Shown here in pieces: positions 17,572 through 26,100 of a DNA stretch of 50,043 nt. The position numbers and the translations under genes were made by a program. Source of the stretch: Chloroflexia bacterium. Its GTDB lineage: Bacteria > Chloroflexota > Chloroflexia > Thermobaculales > Thermobaculaceae. Position 1 is the stretch's first letter; every line of letters begins with the position of its first letter. Below the pieces are notes generated by a model that ran no database searches, was not told the DNA's origin, and saw only the letters and a program-made list of their open reading frames with translations. Location of the stretch: contig JAUJMR010000002.1 in the NCBI GenBank assembly GCA_030446765.1, positions 11,816 through 61,858 of the forward strand, in the 5' to 3' direction.

Positions 17572-18266
17572 GTCAGTATGCCGATATCGTGGCGCGGGCG
17601 GGGCACGTACTGGAGCAGTGTCGAAGCGCCACACGCCGAAGCGGCCGCGCGGAAGAAGCCGTGACGCTGGTCGCCGTGGCGAAGACCCATCCTCTCAATC
17701 GGGCCCAGGCAGTGCTTGCAGCCGGGGTGCGCGATATCGGCGAGAATCGCGTGCAAGAGGCAGAGGAGAAGTGGGGAGGTCCCGAGCGAGAGCAAGTAGT
17801 GCTCCATCTCGTCGGACGGCTGCAACGCAACAAGGCGCGCCCTGCCTTGGAGTTGTTCGACGTTATCCACTCGTGCGACTCTCTGCGCCTCGCGGAGCGG
17901 CTCTCGCGCCTTGCTCGCGAGCGCGGTTTGTCCATCTTGCTGGAGGTTAACGTGAGCAGTGAGCCCCAGAAAGCGGGGTTCGGACCTGAAGCATTACGCC
18001 GGGAGCTCGAATCCCTTGCGGTGCTCCCGGGTTTGCGCCTTCAGGGGCTGATGACGGTCGCACCAGCGTCGCGCACGCCCGAAGTAGCCCGCCCATATTT
18101 TGCGGCGCTCCGCCACTTGAGTGAGGACTTGCGAGCGCAGTACCCATCGCTCGGCGGCACCCTGTCAATGGGGATGACAGACGACTTTGAGGTCGCTATC
18201 GAAGAGGGCGCGACGCTGGTCCGGGTCGGAAGAGCGATCTACGGTGAGCGCGGCTTACCCGGATAA
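17568..18266 (+). CDS. yggS: PLP homeostasis protein YggS/PLPBP
   Basis: A single-domain alanine-racemase-like barrel that binds PLP and helps control cofactor supply. Lys39 in VAVAKTHP is the PLP lysine; IGENRVQEAEEKW, LHLVGRLQRNKAR and SMGMTDDFEVAIEEGATLVR, then GRAIYG, are family motifs. 232 residues, normal. GTG 17568 overlaps the pgeF stop (GTGA), and upstream in-frame codons belong to pgeF. The 3' end overlaps the convergent parB gene by 12 bases. Confidence 0.93.
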   Translation: MSQYADIVARAGHVLEQCRSATRRSGRAEEAVTLVAVAKTHPLNRAQAVLAAGVRDIGENRVQEAEEKWGGPEREQVVLHLVGRLQRNKARPALELFDVIHSCDSLRLAERLSRLARERGLSILLEVNVSSEPQKAGFGPEALRRELESLAVLPGLRLQGLMTVAPASRTPEVARPYFAALRHLSEDLRAQYPSLGGTLSMGMTDDFEVAIEEGATLVRVGRAIYGERGLPG

Positions 18267-19502
18267 GGATCGGGCATCCTCGTTCGCCGCCTCAACGGTG
18301 CCTTCGGGTGTGTACCACCACTGTAGGCTTCGCTCCTCTCCGTCAAGCCGGTACGAGAAACTCACAAGGTAGCGCTCATCTCCTTCCTGCACGGCGCTCC
18401 ACTCGCCCGCCACGAAGCTATAGCCGCGGCGTTCCAGGGTCATCCAGTACACCCGGATTACGTTCGCCAGGGTGTAGCCGTTGGCCGTACGATACTCCTT
18501 CATGCGTTGAATGACCTTGCGCGCCTCCGGACTGGGCGCCTGCGCCGGACGATGCTCCGCGACCTCCACAGACGGCGCAGTAGGCACAGACGGCGTACTG
18601 GGCGCGGGCGACGCCACGAGCTGGAGGCTGAGTCGTTGCGCGGCCTGTGTGGCGATCGCGTGCAGCACACGACGCTCCTCATCCGATAACTCCGTCCCGA
18701 GGCGCTCGACAACGGAAAGCGCGCCTTCGAGACCATCGGGACCGGGGGCAGCCGCGGATGGCTGGACCTCGGTGGCCTCTTCCTCCGCGATCTCGCCCAG
18801 GAAGACCTGGACCTGCCGATGCAGTGCTGCTCCCTTGAGCGCCCCGTCTTCTACCGCCGCAAGAAGTTGCCGTCGCTGTGCTTCGTCGGGCACGCGTGCG
18901 AGGTGGATCGCGTCCGCAATCCCGATCCGCTTTGCCTCGACCGCTTCCCGGACATCGTCATGACTCAGGAGTTGCAGGCGGCCATGGACGTGCGCGGCAC
19001 TGCGGCCAGCTAGCTGTGCCAGGTCGCGATAGCTCAGGCCGAAGCGCCGGATAAGCGTCTGAAAGGCGAGTGCCTCTTCGAGAGGTCCCAGGTTTTTCCG
19101 CTGCAAGTTCTCCGCTAGCGCGATCTGCAGTTCCTCCTGAGCGTCTCGAGGCTCGATCACCCGCACCGGAACGTGCTCAAGCCCTAGGATTTGGGCGGCC
19201 CGGAAGCGGCGCTCTCCTGCGACGATCTGATAGAACCTGCCGGTGTCCTTTACCAGAAGCGGCTGAAGGATCCCGTGCTGACTGATGTTTTCGGCGAGAT
19301 CATTCAAGCTGGCGGTCGAGAATCCGGCCGAATCGGGACGCCGCGGCTGATCGGGGTTTGGCCGGATGCGGCAGAGCTCCACCTGCAGCACGCCGGTTCC
19401 AGGTACATCTCCCGCTGTAACCTCGACGGGCGCCAAAAGGCTCGTCAGCGAAGTGAACGTTTCCTGGGCGCTTTCCGTGGTGATCCTGGGTCTTCGGTTC
19501 AT
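18255..19502 (-). CDS. parB: Chromosome-partitioning protein ParB with an extended C-terminus
   Basis: ParB is the parS-binding CTPase clamp of chromosome segregation. The N-terminal domain has [36 protein letters not shown] and [18 protein letters not shown] helix-turn-helix region ([20 protein letters not shown]) and the [14 protein letters not shown] linker follow. These occupy about residues 40-235. Then comes an Ala/Pro/Ser-rich linker and an extra globular-looking tail of about 90 residues ([19 protein letters not shown], later [20 protein letters not shown]), which I do not recognise. At 415 residues it is over 100 longer than most ParB proteins. ATG 19502 overlaps the parA stop (ATGA). 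Confidence 0.93.
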   Translation of the reverse strand: MNRRPRITTESAQETFTSLTSLLAPVEVTAGDVPGTGVLQVELCRIRPNPDQPRRPDSAGFSTASLNDLAENISQHGILQPLLVKDTGRFYQIVAGERRFRAAQILGLEHVPVRVIEPRDAQEELQIALAENLQRKNLGPLEEALAFQTLIRRFGLSYRDLAQLAGRSAAHVHGRLQLLSHDDVREAVEAKRIGIADAIHLARVPDEAQRRQLLAAVEDGALKGAALHRQVQVFLGEIAEEEATEVQPSAAAPGPDGLEGALSVVERLGTELSDEERRVLHAIATQAAQRLSLQLVASPAPSTPSVPTAPSVEVAEHRPAQAPSPEARKVIQRMKEYRTANGYTLANVIRVYWMTLERRGYSFVAGEWSAVQEGDERYLVSFSYRLDGEERSLQWWYTPEGTVEAANEDARSLSG

Positions 19503-20284
19503 GCATGGCCTCCATCTACCTCAACAGCCAGACTGCGGTACGCCGCTGCAGCCGGCGTCTCACCGGCGTACGCGAGCACGCTCTGGCCCGTCATAGGAGC
19601 TTCCTTGAGCTTTACATTGAGTCGTACTACCGTGTCGAACACCCGGACACTACCCTGGAGCGCGCTTCGGGCGCTCGCGATGACGTCGCGCGTATGGACG
19701 GTTCGAGCATCGGCCATGGTGAGTAGGACGCCCTCCACCTTCAGGCTGCGGTTCAGCTTGCGTTGCACCTGAGAAACGGTGCGAAGAAGCAGGTCGACGC
19801 CTTTCATCGCGAGGTAGTCCGCTTGGAGCGGGATGAGCACGGCATCCGCGGCGGCGAGCGCATTGACGGTCAGCAGACCGAGCGACGGCTGGCAATCGAT
19901 GAGGATGGTGTCATAATCCTTGCGCACCGGCTCAAGCATCTCTCGGAGAATCAGCTCGCCCAGTGTCGCGCGAAACAGGTCGAGCTCACCCTGCGACAGT
20001 TCTATGTTAGAGGGGGCGAGATCGATGCCATGTCGGCTGTGCAGGATCACGTCCGGCAGGCGGGGAGCCCGTTCCTCGGCAATCGCGGCGTGCAGTACAT
20101 CATACACCGTTGGCGATAACTCATCCGGCCGGTAGCCGAGCGATACGGTAAGGCTCGCCTGTGGATCGAAGTCGACCAGGAGCACTCGCTGACCCTGTTC
20201 GACGAGGGCTGCGCCCAAATTGAGTGCGGTGGTCGTCTTGCCCACCCCACCCTTCTGGTTCGCGATAGCGAGCACACGACCCAT
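19499..20284 (-). CDS. parA: Chromosome-partitioning ATPase ParA/Soj
   Basis: A deviant-Walker ATPase that forms the gradient along which ParB-parS complexes move. [18 protein letters not shown] has the signature lysines 11 and 16. [35 protein letters not shown] and [14 protein letters not shown] follow in order. ATG 20284 is chosen over an upstream TTG (20302), because AGGAGG lies nine bases before it and [13 protein letters not shown] is the usual beginning. 261 residues, normal. It is transcribed with parB and diverges from the WalJ-type gene. Confidence 0.96.
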   Translation of the reverse strand: MGRVLAIANQKGGVGKTTTALNLGAALVEQGQRVLLVDFDPQASLTVSLGYRPDELSPTVYDVLHAAIAEERAPRLPDVILHSRHGIDLAPSNIELSQGELDLFRATLGELILREMLEPVRKDYDTILIDCQPSLGLLTVNALAAADAVLIPLQADYLAMKGVDLLLRTVSQVQRKLNRSLKVEGVLLTMADARTVHTRDVIASARSALQGSVRVFDTVVRLNVKLKEAPMTGQSVLAYAGETPAAAAYRSLAVEVDGGHA

Positions 20285-20341
20285 TTTCACAGCCCTCCTC
20301 AAGAAGGAATTCTAACACAGCGGTTCGCGACCATGTAGGAT

Positions 20342-20355
20342 ACTCGTATACGAGT
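20342..20355. promoter_or_regulatory. 14-bp perfect palindrome between divergent genes
   Basis: ACTCGTATACGAGT is exactly self-complementary. It lies 58 bases before the parA start and 12 bases before the -35 box of the WalJ-type gene, an ideal place for an operator acting on both. It does not resemble the common parS consensus (TGTTTCACGTGAAACA). Confidence 0.6.
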
Positions 20356-20366
20356 CTGGCGTCAGT

Positions 20367-20396
20367 TTGACAGGTAAGCGCGGCGAGGGCTATAGT
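20367..20396 (+). promoter_or_regulatory. Strong promoter of the WalJ-type gene
   Basis: A perfect -35 TTGACA (20367-20372), an 18-base spacer and -10 TATAGT (20391-20396). Transcription would begin near 20402-20404, so the leader is about 15-20 bases. Confidence 0.75.
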
Positions 20397-20418
20397 CCGA
20401 TTGGCAACAGGAGGCTTC

Positions 20419-21210
20419 ATCACGATTAGGGTTACTTGCCTGGGCAGCGGCAGCTCGGGAAACTGCATCCTCATCCAGCATCACGGACGCGCACTGTTGG
20501 TTGACGCCGGATTCACAGCATCGCGGCTCACGCAGCTCCTGCGAGAGCGGGGGGTGGTACCCGGCGACCTCGACGCCGTGCTCGTCAGCCACGAGCACTC
20601 GGATCACATCCGTGGCGTGGATGTGCTCGCTCGCCGATTCGGCACGACGGTCGTGGCGAACGACGCCACCTTGCGCCGCGTCCCTAGCCCCGGCAGGCGC
20701 TTCACGTCGACCGTTCTGCCGACAGGGAGCTCGGTGAGTATCGGCTCCTTCGAGGTGGCTTCCTTTCCAGTCAGTCACGACGCAGCGGAGCCCGTCGGGT
20801 ACCTCGTCGGCATCGGAGGTTACCAGGTCGCTGTCGTGACAGACCTTGGCTACGGCTCCCAACATGTGCTCGAGGCTGTCGCGCTCGCGGATCTCGCGGT
20901 GATAGAGGCGAATCACGATGTGGACCATCTCATCGGTGGCCCGTACCCGTGGCACCTCAAGCGCCGAATCCTGAGCGAGAACGGCCACCTGTCCAACAGG
21001 CAGTCTGCGGAGATCATCGCCGATGCGCTCACGGCCCGGCGTCAGACATACTGGCTCGCACACCTGTCTCGCACGAACAATACGACGAGCTTGGCCGAGC
21101 AAGGTGTACGGGAGTTCCTCGACTCGCACGGTCTTGCCGCAGACGTCGCCGTGCTGGAGCGCGACCGCCCGAGCCTCATCTGGGAACCGCAAGCACCGGG
21201 GATCGGCTAG
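20419..21210 (+). CDS. WalJ/YycJ-type metallo-beta-lactamase-fold hydrolase
   Basis: A zinc hydrolase of the YycJ/WalJ branch, which has nuclease-like members linked to DNA repair and cell-wall signalling. CLGSGSSGNCILIQ opens the protein. VSHEHSDHIRG supplies the HxHxDH zinc motif, and VSHDAAEP, VTDLGYGS and LAHLSRTNN add the later ligands. No ATG or GTG fits the start. AGGAGG at 20409-20414 points to ATC 20419 or ATT 20425, both non-canonical; TTG 20401 lies at or before the predicted transcript start. The stop TAG (21208-21210) is formed by the inserted IS element; before insertion it would have been TAA. Confidence 0.88.
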   Translation: MTIRVTCLGSGSSGNCILIQHHGRALLVDAGFTASRLTQLLRERGVVPGDLDAVLVSHEHSDHIRGVDVLARRFGTTVVANDATLRRVPSPGRRFTSTVLPTGSSVSIGSFEVASFPVSHDAAEPVGYLVGIGGYQVAVVTDLGYGSQHVLEAVALADLAVIEANHDVDHLIGGPYPWHLKRRILSENGHLSNRQSAEIIADALTARRQTYWLAHLSRTNNTTSLAEQGVREFLDSHGLAADVAVLERDRPSLIWEPQAPGIG

Positions 21211-21226
21211 GTAGTGTCTGATGAAT
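21210..21226 (+). repeat. IS terminal inverted repeat, left
   Basis: GGTAGTGTCTGATGAAT, matching the reverse complement of the right end at 15 of 17 positions. Confidence 0.85.
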
Positions 21227-21663
21227 CATGCTGCCAGCCAGAGGATGAGGGATGCGATGATGATGCCGGCTCGGTAGTTGAGAGCCCGCTTGTCGTATCT
21301 GGTGGCGATCGCTCTCCATTGCTTGAGCCTGTTGATACATCTTTCCACTACGTTCCTGCCTCGATACACCTCTTTGTCGAAGCCAGGCTTACGTCCTGTG
21401 CTGGCGGCTCGTCGCCGCCTCTGGTCACTCCTGTGCGGTATCGTATGAGGAATCCCTCGCCCTCTGAGCAATCGCCGACACGTCGGGTAGCTGTAGCCCT
21501 TGTCCGCTACCAAGTGCTCGGGACGCTTCCTCGGCCTACCCGCACCCTCCCTTGGCACTCTGATGGTGTCGAGCACCATCTGTAGCTGCGTGCTATCGTG
21601 CCTTTGTCCCGGTGTCACCACTATCGACAGCGGCAGCCCTCGACCATCCACCGCCAGATGCAC
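21226..21663 (-). CDS. IS5-type transposase, second frame (OrfB)
   Basis: The C-terminal half of the transposase. VADKGYSYPTCRRLL carries the second catalytic Asp, and RGRNVVERCINRLKQWR carries the catalytic Glu of the DDE triad. The frame is open up to the frameshift site near 21720, and residues encoded there (TQNPEGEALGRSRGGLTSK) belong to the intact fusion protein. The ORF probably has no start of its own and is made by -1 frameshifting from OrfA. Confidence 0.88.
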   Translation of the reverse strand: MHLAVDGRGLPLSIVVTPGQRHDSTQLQMVLDTIRVPREGAGRPRKRPEHLVADKGYSYPTCRRLLRGRGIPHTIPHRSDQRRRRAASTGRKPGFDKEVYRGRNVVERCINRLKQWRAIATRYDKRALNYRAGIIIASLILWLAA

Positions 21664-21671
21664 TTTCGACG

Positions 21672-22091
21672 TCAGTCCTCCTCGACTACGACCCAGCGCC
21701 TCACCCTCAGGATTCTGGGTCCCCCCTTTTTGTCGCCCTTGCCGAAACTACTCCTCGCTCCTGCCGCGTGCTGATGCGCTCTTGCCGTCGTGCTGTCTAC
21801 GCTTACTGTCCACCGTATCTCGCCCACTGCATCGGACTTGGTTTGTACGTGCCCCAGTAAGCATTCCCACGTGCCGTCCCGACTCCACCTCGCGAACCGG
21901 TCGTAGCACGTCTGCCACGGTCCGTACCTATCCGGCACATCCCTCCATGGTGCTCCCGTCCTGAGTCTCCACAAGATGCCGTTTATCACCTGCCTGTGAT
22001 CGGTCCACTGCTTGCCTCTTCGCCCATTCCTCGGCAGCAGCGGTTCTATCCGCCCCCAAGCTTCGTCCGTGAGTTCCCCACGCCCTGCCAT
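21672..22091 (-). CDS. IS5-type transposase, first frame (OrfA)
   Basis: The N-terminal half. MAGRGELTDEAWGRIEPLLP and GILWRLRTGAPWRDVPDRYG are typical of the DUF4096-like DNA-binding part, and VSVDSTTARAHQHAAGA contains the first catalytic Asp. AGGAGAGG precedes ATG 22091. After SSFGKGDKKGG the frame drifts into non-homologous residues, because the real continuation is in the -1 frame. Confidence 0.9.
   Translation of the reverse strand: MAGRGELTDEAWGRIEPLLPRNGRRGKQWTDHRQVINGILWRLRTGAPWRDVPDRYGPWQTCYDRFARWSRDGTWECLLGHVQTKSDAVGEIRWTVSVDSTTARAHQHAAGARSSFGKGDKKGGPRILRVRRWVVVEED
21720..21726 (-). promoter_or_regulatory. Candidate -1 ribosomal frameshift heptamer
   Basis: On the minus strand the transposase reads AAG GGG GGA CCC. 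The heptamer G GGG GGA has the X XXY YYZ form in the zero frame, preceded by a run of five A. A -1 slip here joins OrfA to the OrfB frame exactly where protein similarity switches. Confidence 0.6.
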
Positions 22092-22137
22092 GGCCTCTCC
22101 TCGTCACTGTCAACACGCCAGTATACGAAGCAGACCC

Positions 22138-22154
22138 ATTCATCAGACACGCCC
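22138..22154 (-). repeat. IS terminal inverted repeat, right
   Basis: The reverse complement reads GGGCGTGTCTGATGAAT. Confidence 0.85.
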
Positions 22155-22193
22155 TAATGGCGACCGAGCCACCTGCCGGGTTCTTGCCCGCTA

Positions 22194-23153
22194 CTACCCG
22201 ATCGCACCGGTTCGCGAACCCGCCCAGTCCGCGTGTCCTGCCAGGAAAGCCCGGCCATCAACGGCCCGACCGCCCGGTACCTGCACCTGATCCAGCACGA
22301 GCGCGCCATTGCTCGTGTACACCCCAGGCAGCCGTGTGTGGGTGTCGGTGAACGCCTCCCCAATGTCGCCGGCCCGTGAGGTGTCGGCGTGGGCTCGCAG
22401 GATACGCAGACGCTCGCCCTTCCAGTGCGTGTATGCCATCGGCCAGGGGTTATACGCGCGGACTCTTCGCGCCAAGACCTCGGACGGCTCCGAGCAATCG
22501 AGCAGTGCATCCTCTCGGGAGAGCTTCGGCGCATACGTCGCCAGCGCGTGGTCCTGTTCCACGGGTGTCACATCTCCCGCCGACCAGCACCGGAGGGTAC
22601 CGAGGAGGAGGTCGGCGCCGACCTGCGCTAACCGGCTCGTCAGCTCGCCCGTTGTCTCGTTCGCACCGATCGGGGTGCGGGTCTGCGACAGCAACGGTCC
22701 GTCGTCGAGTCCCTCTCGCATGAGGAAGATCGACACCCCGGTAGACTCCTCCCCCGCGAGAATCGGCGCGGCCACGGGCGATGCCCCACGGTGCGCGGGC
22801 AAGAGCGAGGGATGTACGTTCAGCCATCCCAGTCCGGGCACCGCAAGCGCCCGCGGCGGCACGAGCAGCCCGTACGACGCGAGCACGACCGCAGCAGGCT
22901 CGTAAGCCGCAAGTCGGTCGAGGACTTCCGGCGTGCGCAGGCGCGCCGGTTGCTCCAGCGGTAAGCCAAGCGCGCGGGCCGCGAGTGCGATCGGTGTGGA
23001 CTGAACCCGGCGTCCTCGCCCGGCGGGACGGTCCGGTTGCGTGTACACAGCGCGAATCGGGTAGCCGTCGCCGTGCAGGGCGTGCAGGGTTGGCACGGCG
23101 AAGTCGGAGGTGCCAAAAAAGAGTAGCGCGGGGCGTTCGGGCATAAGTGGCAT
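22194..23153 (-). CDS. fmt: Methionyl-tRNA formyltransferase
   Basis: Fmt formylates initiator Met-tRNA using 10-formyl-THF. LLFFGTSDFAVPTLHAL opens the Rossmann-like domain. LNVHPSLLPAHRGASPV contains the folate-site SLLP and catalytic His, and MREGLDDGPLL contains the catalytic Asp. The C-terminal OB-like domain ends the protein. From ATG 23153 it has 319 residues, normal; ATG 23144 is the alternative. Its stop lies about 40 bases from the IS right end. The gene starts back to back with the giant DUF2298 gene, with only about 20 bases between start codons. No def gene is adjacent. Confidence 0.93.
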   Translation of the reverse strand: MPLMPERPALLFFGTSDFAVPTLHALHGDGYPIRAVYTQPDRPAGRGRRVQSTPIALAARALGLPLEQPARLRTPEVLDRLAAYEPAAVVLASYGLLVPPRALAVPGLGWLNVHPSLLPAHRGASPVAAPILAGEESTGVSIFLMREGLDDGPLLSQTRTPIGANETTGELTSRLAQVGADLLLGTLRCWSAGDVTPVEQDHALATYAPKLSREDALLDCSEPSEVLARRVRAYNPWPMAYTHWKGERLRILRAHADTSRAGDIGEAFTDTHTRLPGVYTSNGALVLDQVQVPGGRAVDGRAFLAGHADWAGSRTGAIG

Positions 23154-23170
23154 GCTACAATGTCGCACCA

Positions 23171-26100
23171 ATGTTTGTACAGACCGCAAAGGCCGCTGCA
23201 ACCCCAGCGAGCCGTGCATCATCGGCCTTCCTGCTCGTCATCCTGCTGCTCGCCGCCGTTCCACGCCTTATGGGCATCGGCTGGGATGGTGGCTACATGG
23301 CACACCCAGACGAGCGCCACATCTACGACGTGACGGCCAATCGCCTGCAGTGGTCGGGGCCATCGTCCGCCTTGCTCGACGCCGAAAATAGTTCCATGAA
23401 CCCCCGCCGCTCGGACGGTGCCGGCGGCCATCTCAGTTACTCCTACGGCACCTTACTCGTATACGGTCTCAAGGGTATCTCATCCGCGGTGGGGGTTGTC
23501 GCGGGCGAGCGATATGCGGAATTTGGCGGGTTGTACCGCATCGGACGGCCGCTCGCTGCGCTTGCCGACCTGCTGACGATCGTGTGCGTATACCTTCTCG
23601 GCGCACGCCTCTTCAGCGGCCGGGCTGGCTTACTCGCTGCCGCCCTTTCCGCAGCGACCGTGTTGCAGGTGCAGTACAGCCACTTCTACGTCGCAGAGCC
23701 GATCATGACACTCTTCCTCACCGCGGCGCTGCTTCAGGTGGTCCGGGCGTCGCAGGACCGTAACGGTCGCGCGGTGCTTTACGCGGGCGTCCTGCTCGGC
23801 CTGGCGGTGGCGACGAAGCCCAGCGCGGCCGCGTTCGTGCTCGCGGCCGTGCTGCTGCTGTTCATCGGCGGGTACGTATCGCTGCCGGCGACGGGTGCAG
23901 CTGGATGGCGAAAAAGTCAGCGCCGCCTCTTTCGTGCAGGCCGGCTTGCTATCGTTGCGGGGGCAGTCTCGGTCGCCACGTGGGCGGTTGTTGAGCCGTA
24001 TGCTGTTCTCGACACTCGGACGTATATTGAGAACGTCCTTGCCGAAAGCCGTATTCAGCGCGGCATCACGGATATGCCGTTCACGAGACAGTACATCGGC
24101 ACGGTCCCTGGCTGGTACCACCTGAGCGAGTATGTTCGCTGGGGCGTGGGGCTGCCCCTCGGGGCTGCGGTGATCGCTGGATTCCTCTGGAGCGCGTACC
24201 GCGTGGTCGTTCTGCGCGACTGGCGTTGTGCGTTGCTGCTTGGCTGGATCGCGCCGTACACGCTCTCGATCCTCGTACTCGAAGCGAAGTGGCTTCGCTA
24301 CATGCTCCCGATCACGCCCGCCCTCCTCCTGCTGGTATCCGCGGCATTGTGGACATGGCACGCGTACCTGTGGGCAGGCAGGCACAAGCACGTCCCGTGG
24401 CGTCCTCTCCGGGCTCGACTGGCACTCCTGGCGATTGGGTCGGTGCTTGGCGGCTCCGTGCTCTGGACCGTTGCCTGGAGCAGCATCTACACCCGCCCGC
24501 ACAACTGGATGCAGGCTTCGGAGTGGATCTACGAGAACGTTGAGCCAGGCTCAACGCTGGCTCAGGAGGCGTGGGATGAACGGCTGCCCTACGCGTTGCC
24601 CGGTGAGGACGTGGAGACGTACGAGTACCATCGGGTCGACACGTACGAGGATCTCTCGCCGGATCAGCGGCTCTTCGCCATTCAGGACACCCTCGCAGCG
24701 GCAGACTACATCGTGCTGCCGACGCCCCGGCTGTGGGCCACCGTGCCGAAGTCGCCGTGGCGGTACGCGGTGGCGACACGGTACTTTGACCTACTTTTTG
24801 AGGAGCGCCTGGGGTTCCGACGGGTCGCTGTGTTCCAGCAGGGTCCCGGATTCGGCGGCGCCTGGATCGACGACACTGGCGCGGACGACAACGTCGCGGT
24901 GTACGACCATCCGCAGGTGCAGATCTTCAAGAAGGAGCGCGAGCTCCACCAGTGGGAAATCGACGCTCTGTTCGCGGACGCCCGGGAAGCGCCGTGGGAG
25001 CCGACGCGGCACGGGACCACCGAGAAGAGTTTGATGCTCGGGCCGTACCAGGACTCGGCGGTGACAGGCATGGCTTATTTTCAGGGTGCCTGGAGTCGCG
25101 GAGTTACGTCAACCGTTGCGTGGCTCATCGTCCTGGAGGTGCTCGCTTTCATGGCGTGGTTGCTGCTCCGTGGCCTGCTGCGCCCATTGCCGGATGCCGG
25201 ATGGGTCTTGAGCCGAGTGCTCGGCCTCCTTCTCGTCGGGTGGTTGAGTTGGCTGCTCGCGTCTCTCGGGGTGCTTCCCTCTACCGTATGGACCGTGTGG
25301 GTGGTGCTCGGCGTGCTCCTGGCTATGTCGCTCGTTCTTGGGTTCCGTGCGCGCGTCGAGTTGCGGGCAGATATACGCGCGGTCGGATCGACACTCGCGG
25401 GCTTCGAGGCGCTCTTCCTGATGCTGTTTGGCCTGGGCCTTCTACTGCGTGCCGCGAACCCAGACCTGTGGCAACCGTACTGGGGTGGCGAGAAGCCGAT
25501 GGAGCTAGCGTTCATCAATGGAATTTTGCGTTCCACCGAGTTGCCGCCCTACGATCCTTGGTTTTCCGGCGGCTACATCAACTACTACTATTTCGGCCAG
25601 TGGCTTGTCACGGTGCTGATGCGGCTGAGTTCCGTTGGGCCGCAGTATGGCTTCAACCTCGCCGTAGCGACCGTGCTCGCACTCACCGGCACGCTCGCCG
25701 CGGGTTTGGGCTATACGTTGGCCCAGGGCCTCGGCCGCGCGGCGGGTGTGGCCGTAGGTGGACTCTCCCTCGGCTTGCTGCTGTTGATCGGAAACCTGGA
25801 CGGCGCGGTGCAGATTTTGGAACCGCTGAGCAGGTCCGAGGCTCGCACGCTGCTGCGGGATGGTGATCTGGTCGGTGCGTTGAGTGCTGGCTGGTCGAGG
25901 CTGGCCGAGACGCTGCCCCGATTGTCGGAGCAGTTCGACTTCTGGCGCAGTACGCGCCTCCTGCCGGAGCAGAGCTTTATCAACGAGTTCCCGTTCTTCA
26001 CGTACCTGTACGGGGACCTGCACGCGCACATGCTCGCGATGCCGCTTGGGCTTGCGCTATTGAGCCTCGGTGTCCTTCTCGTCGGCGCGCACGGGGGATT

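Larger units (their letters stand above)
21210..22154 (-). mobile_element. IS5-family (IS427-type) insertion sequence
   Basis: A 945-bp element with 17-bp terminal inverted repeats matching at 15 positions and a two-ORF DDE transposase on the minus strand. The dinucleotide TA flanks both ends (21208-21209 and 22155-22156), as expected for the TA target duplications of this group. Removing the element joins ATC GGC to TAA, restoring a stop codon to the upstream gene, which strongly supports these boundaries. Near-identical arms and intact frames suggest a fairly recent insertion. Confidence 0.9.

Noticed and set aside
17855-17875. DnaA-box-like TTATCCACT in yggS
   Set aside because: A single near-match inside a coding region with no dnaA, AT-rich element or cluster; not an origin.
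18255-20360. A parS site near parAB
   Set aside because: No match to TGTTTCACGTGAAACA was seen; the only palindrome is ACTCGTATACGAGT, reported separately without calling it parS.
20362-21192. A 276-codon minus-strand open frame opposite the WalJ-type gene
   Set aside because: The plus strand has clear zinc motifs; the antisense product is Arg/His-rich with no motif.
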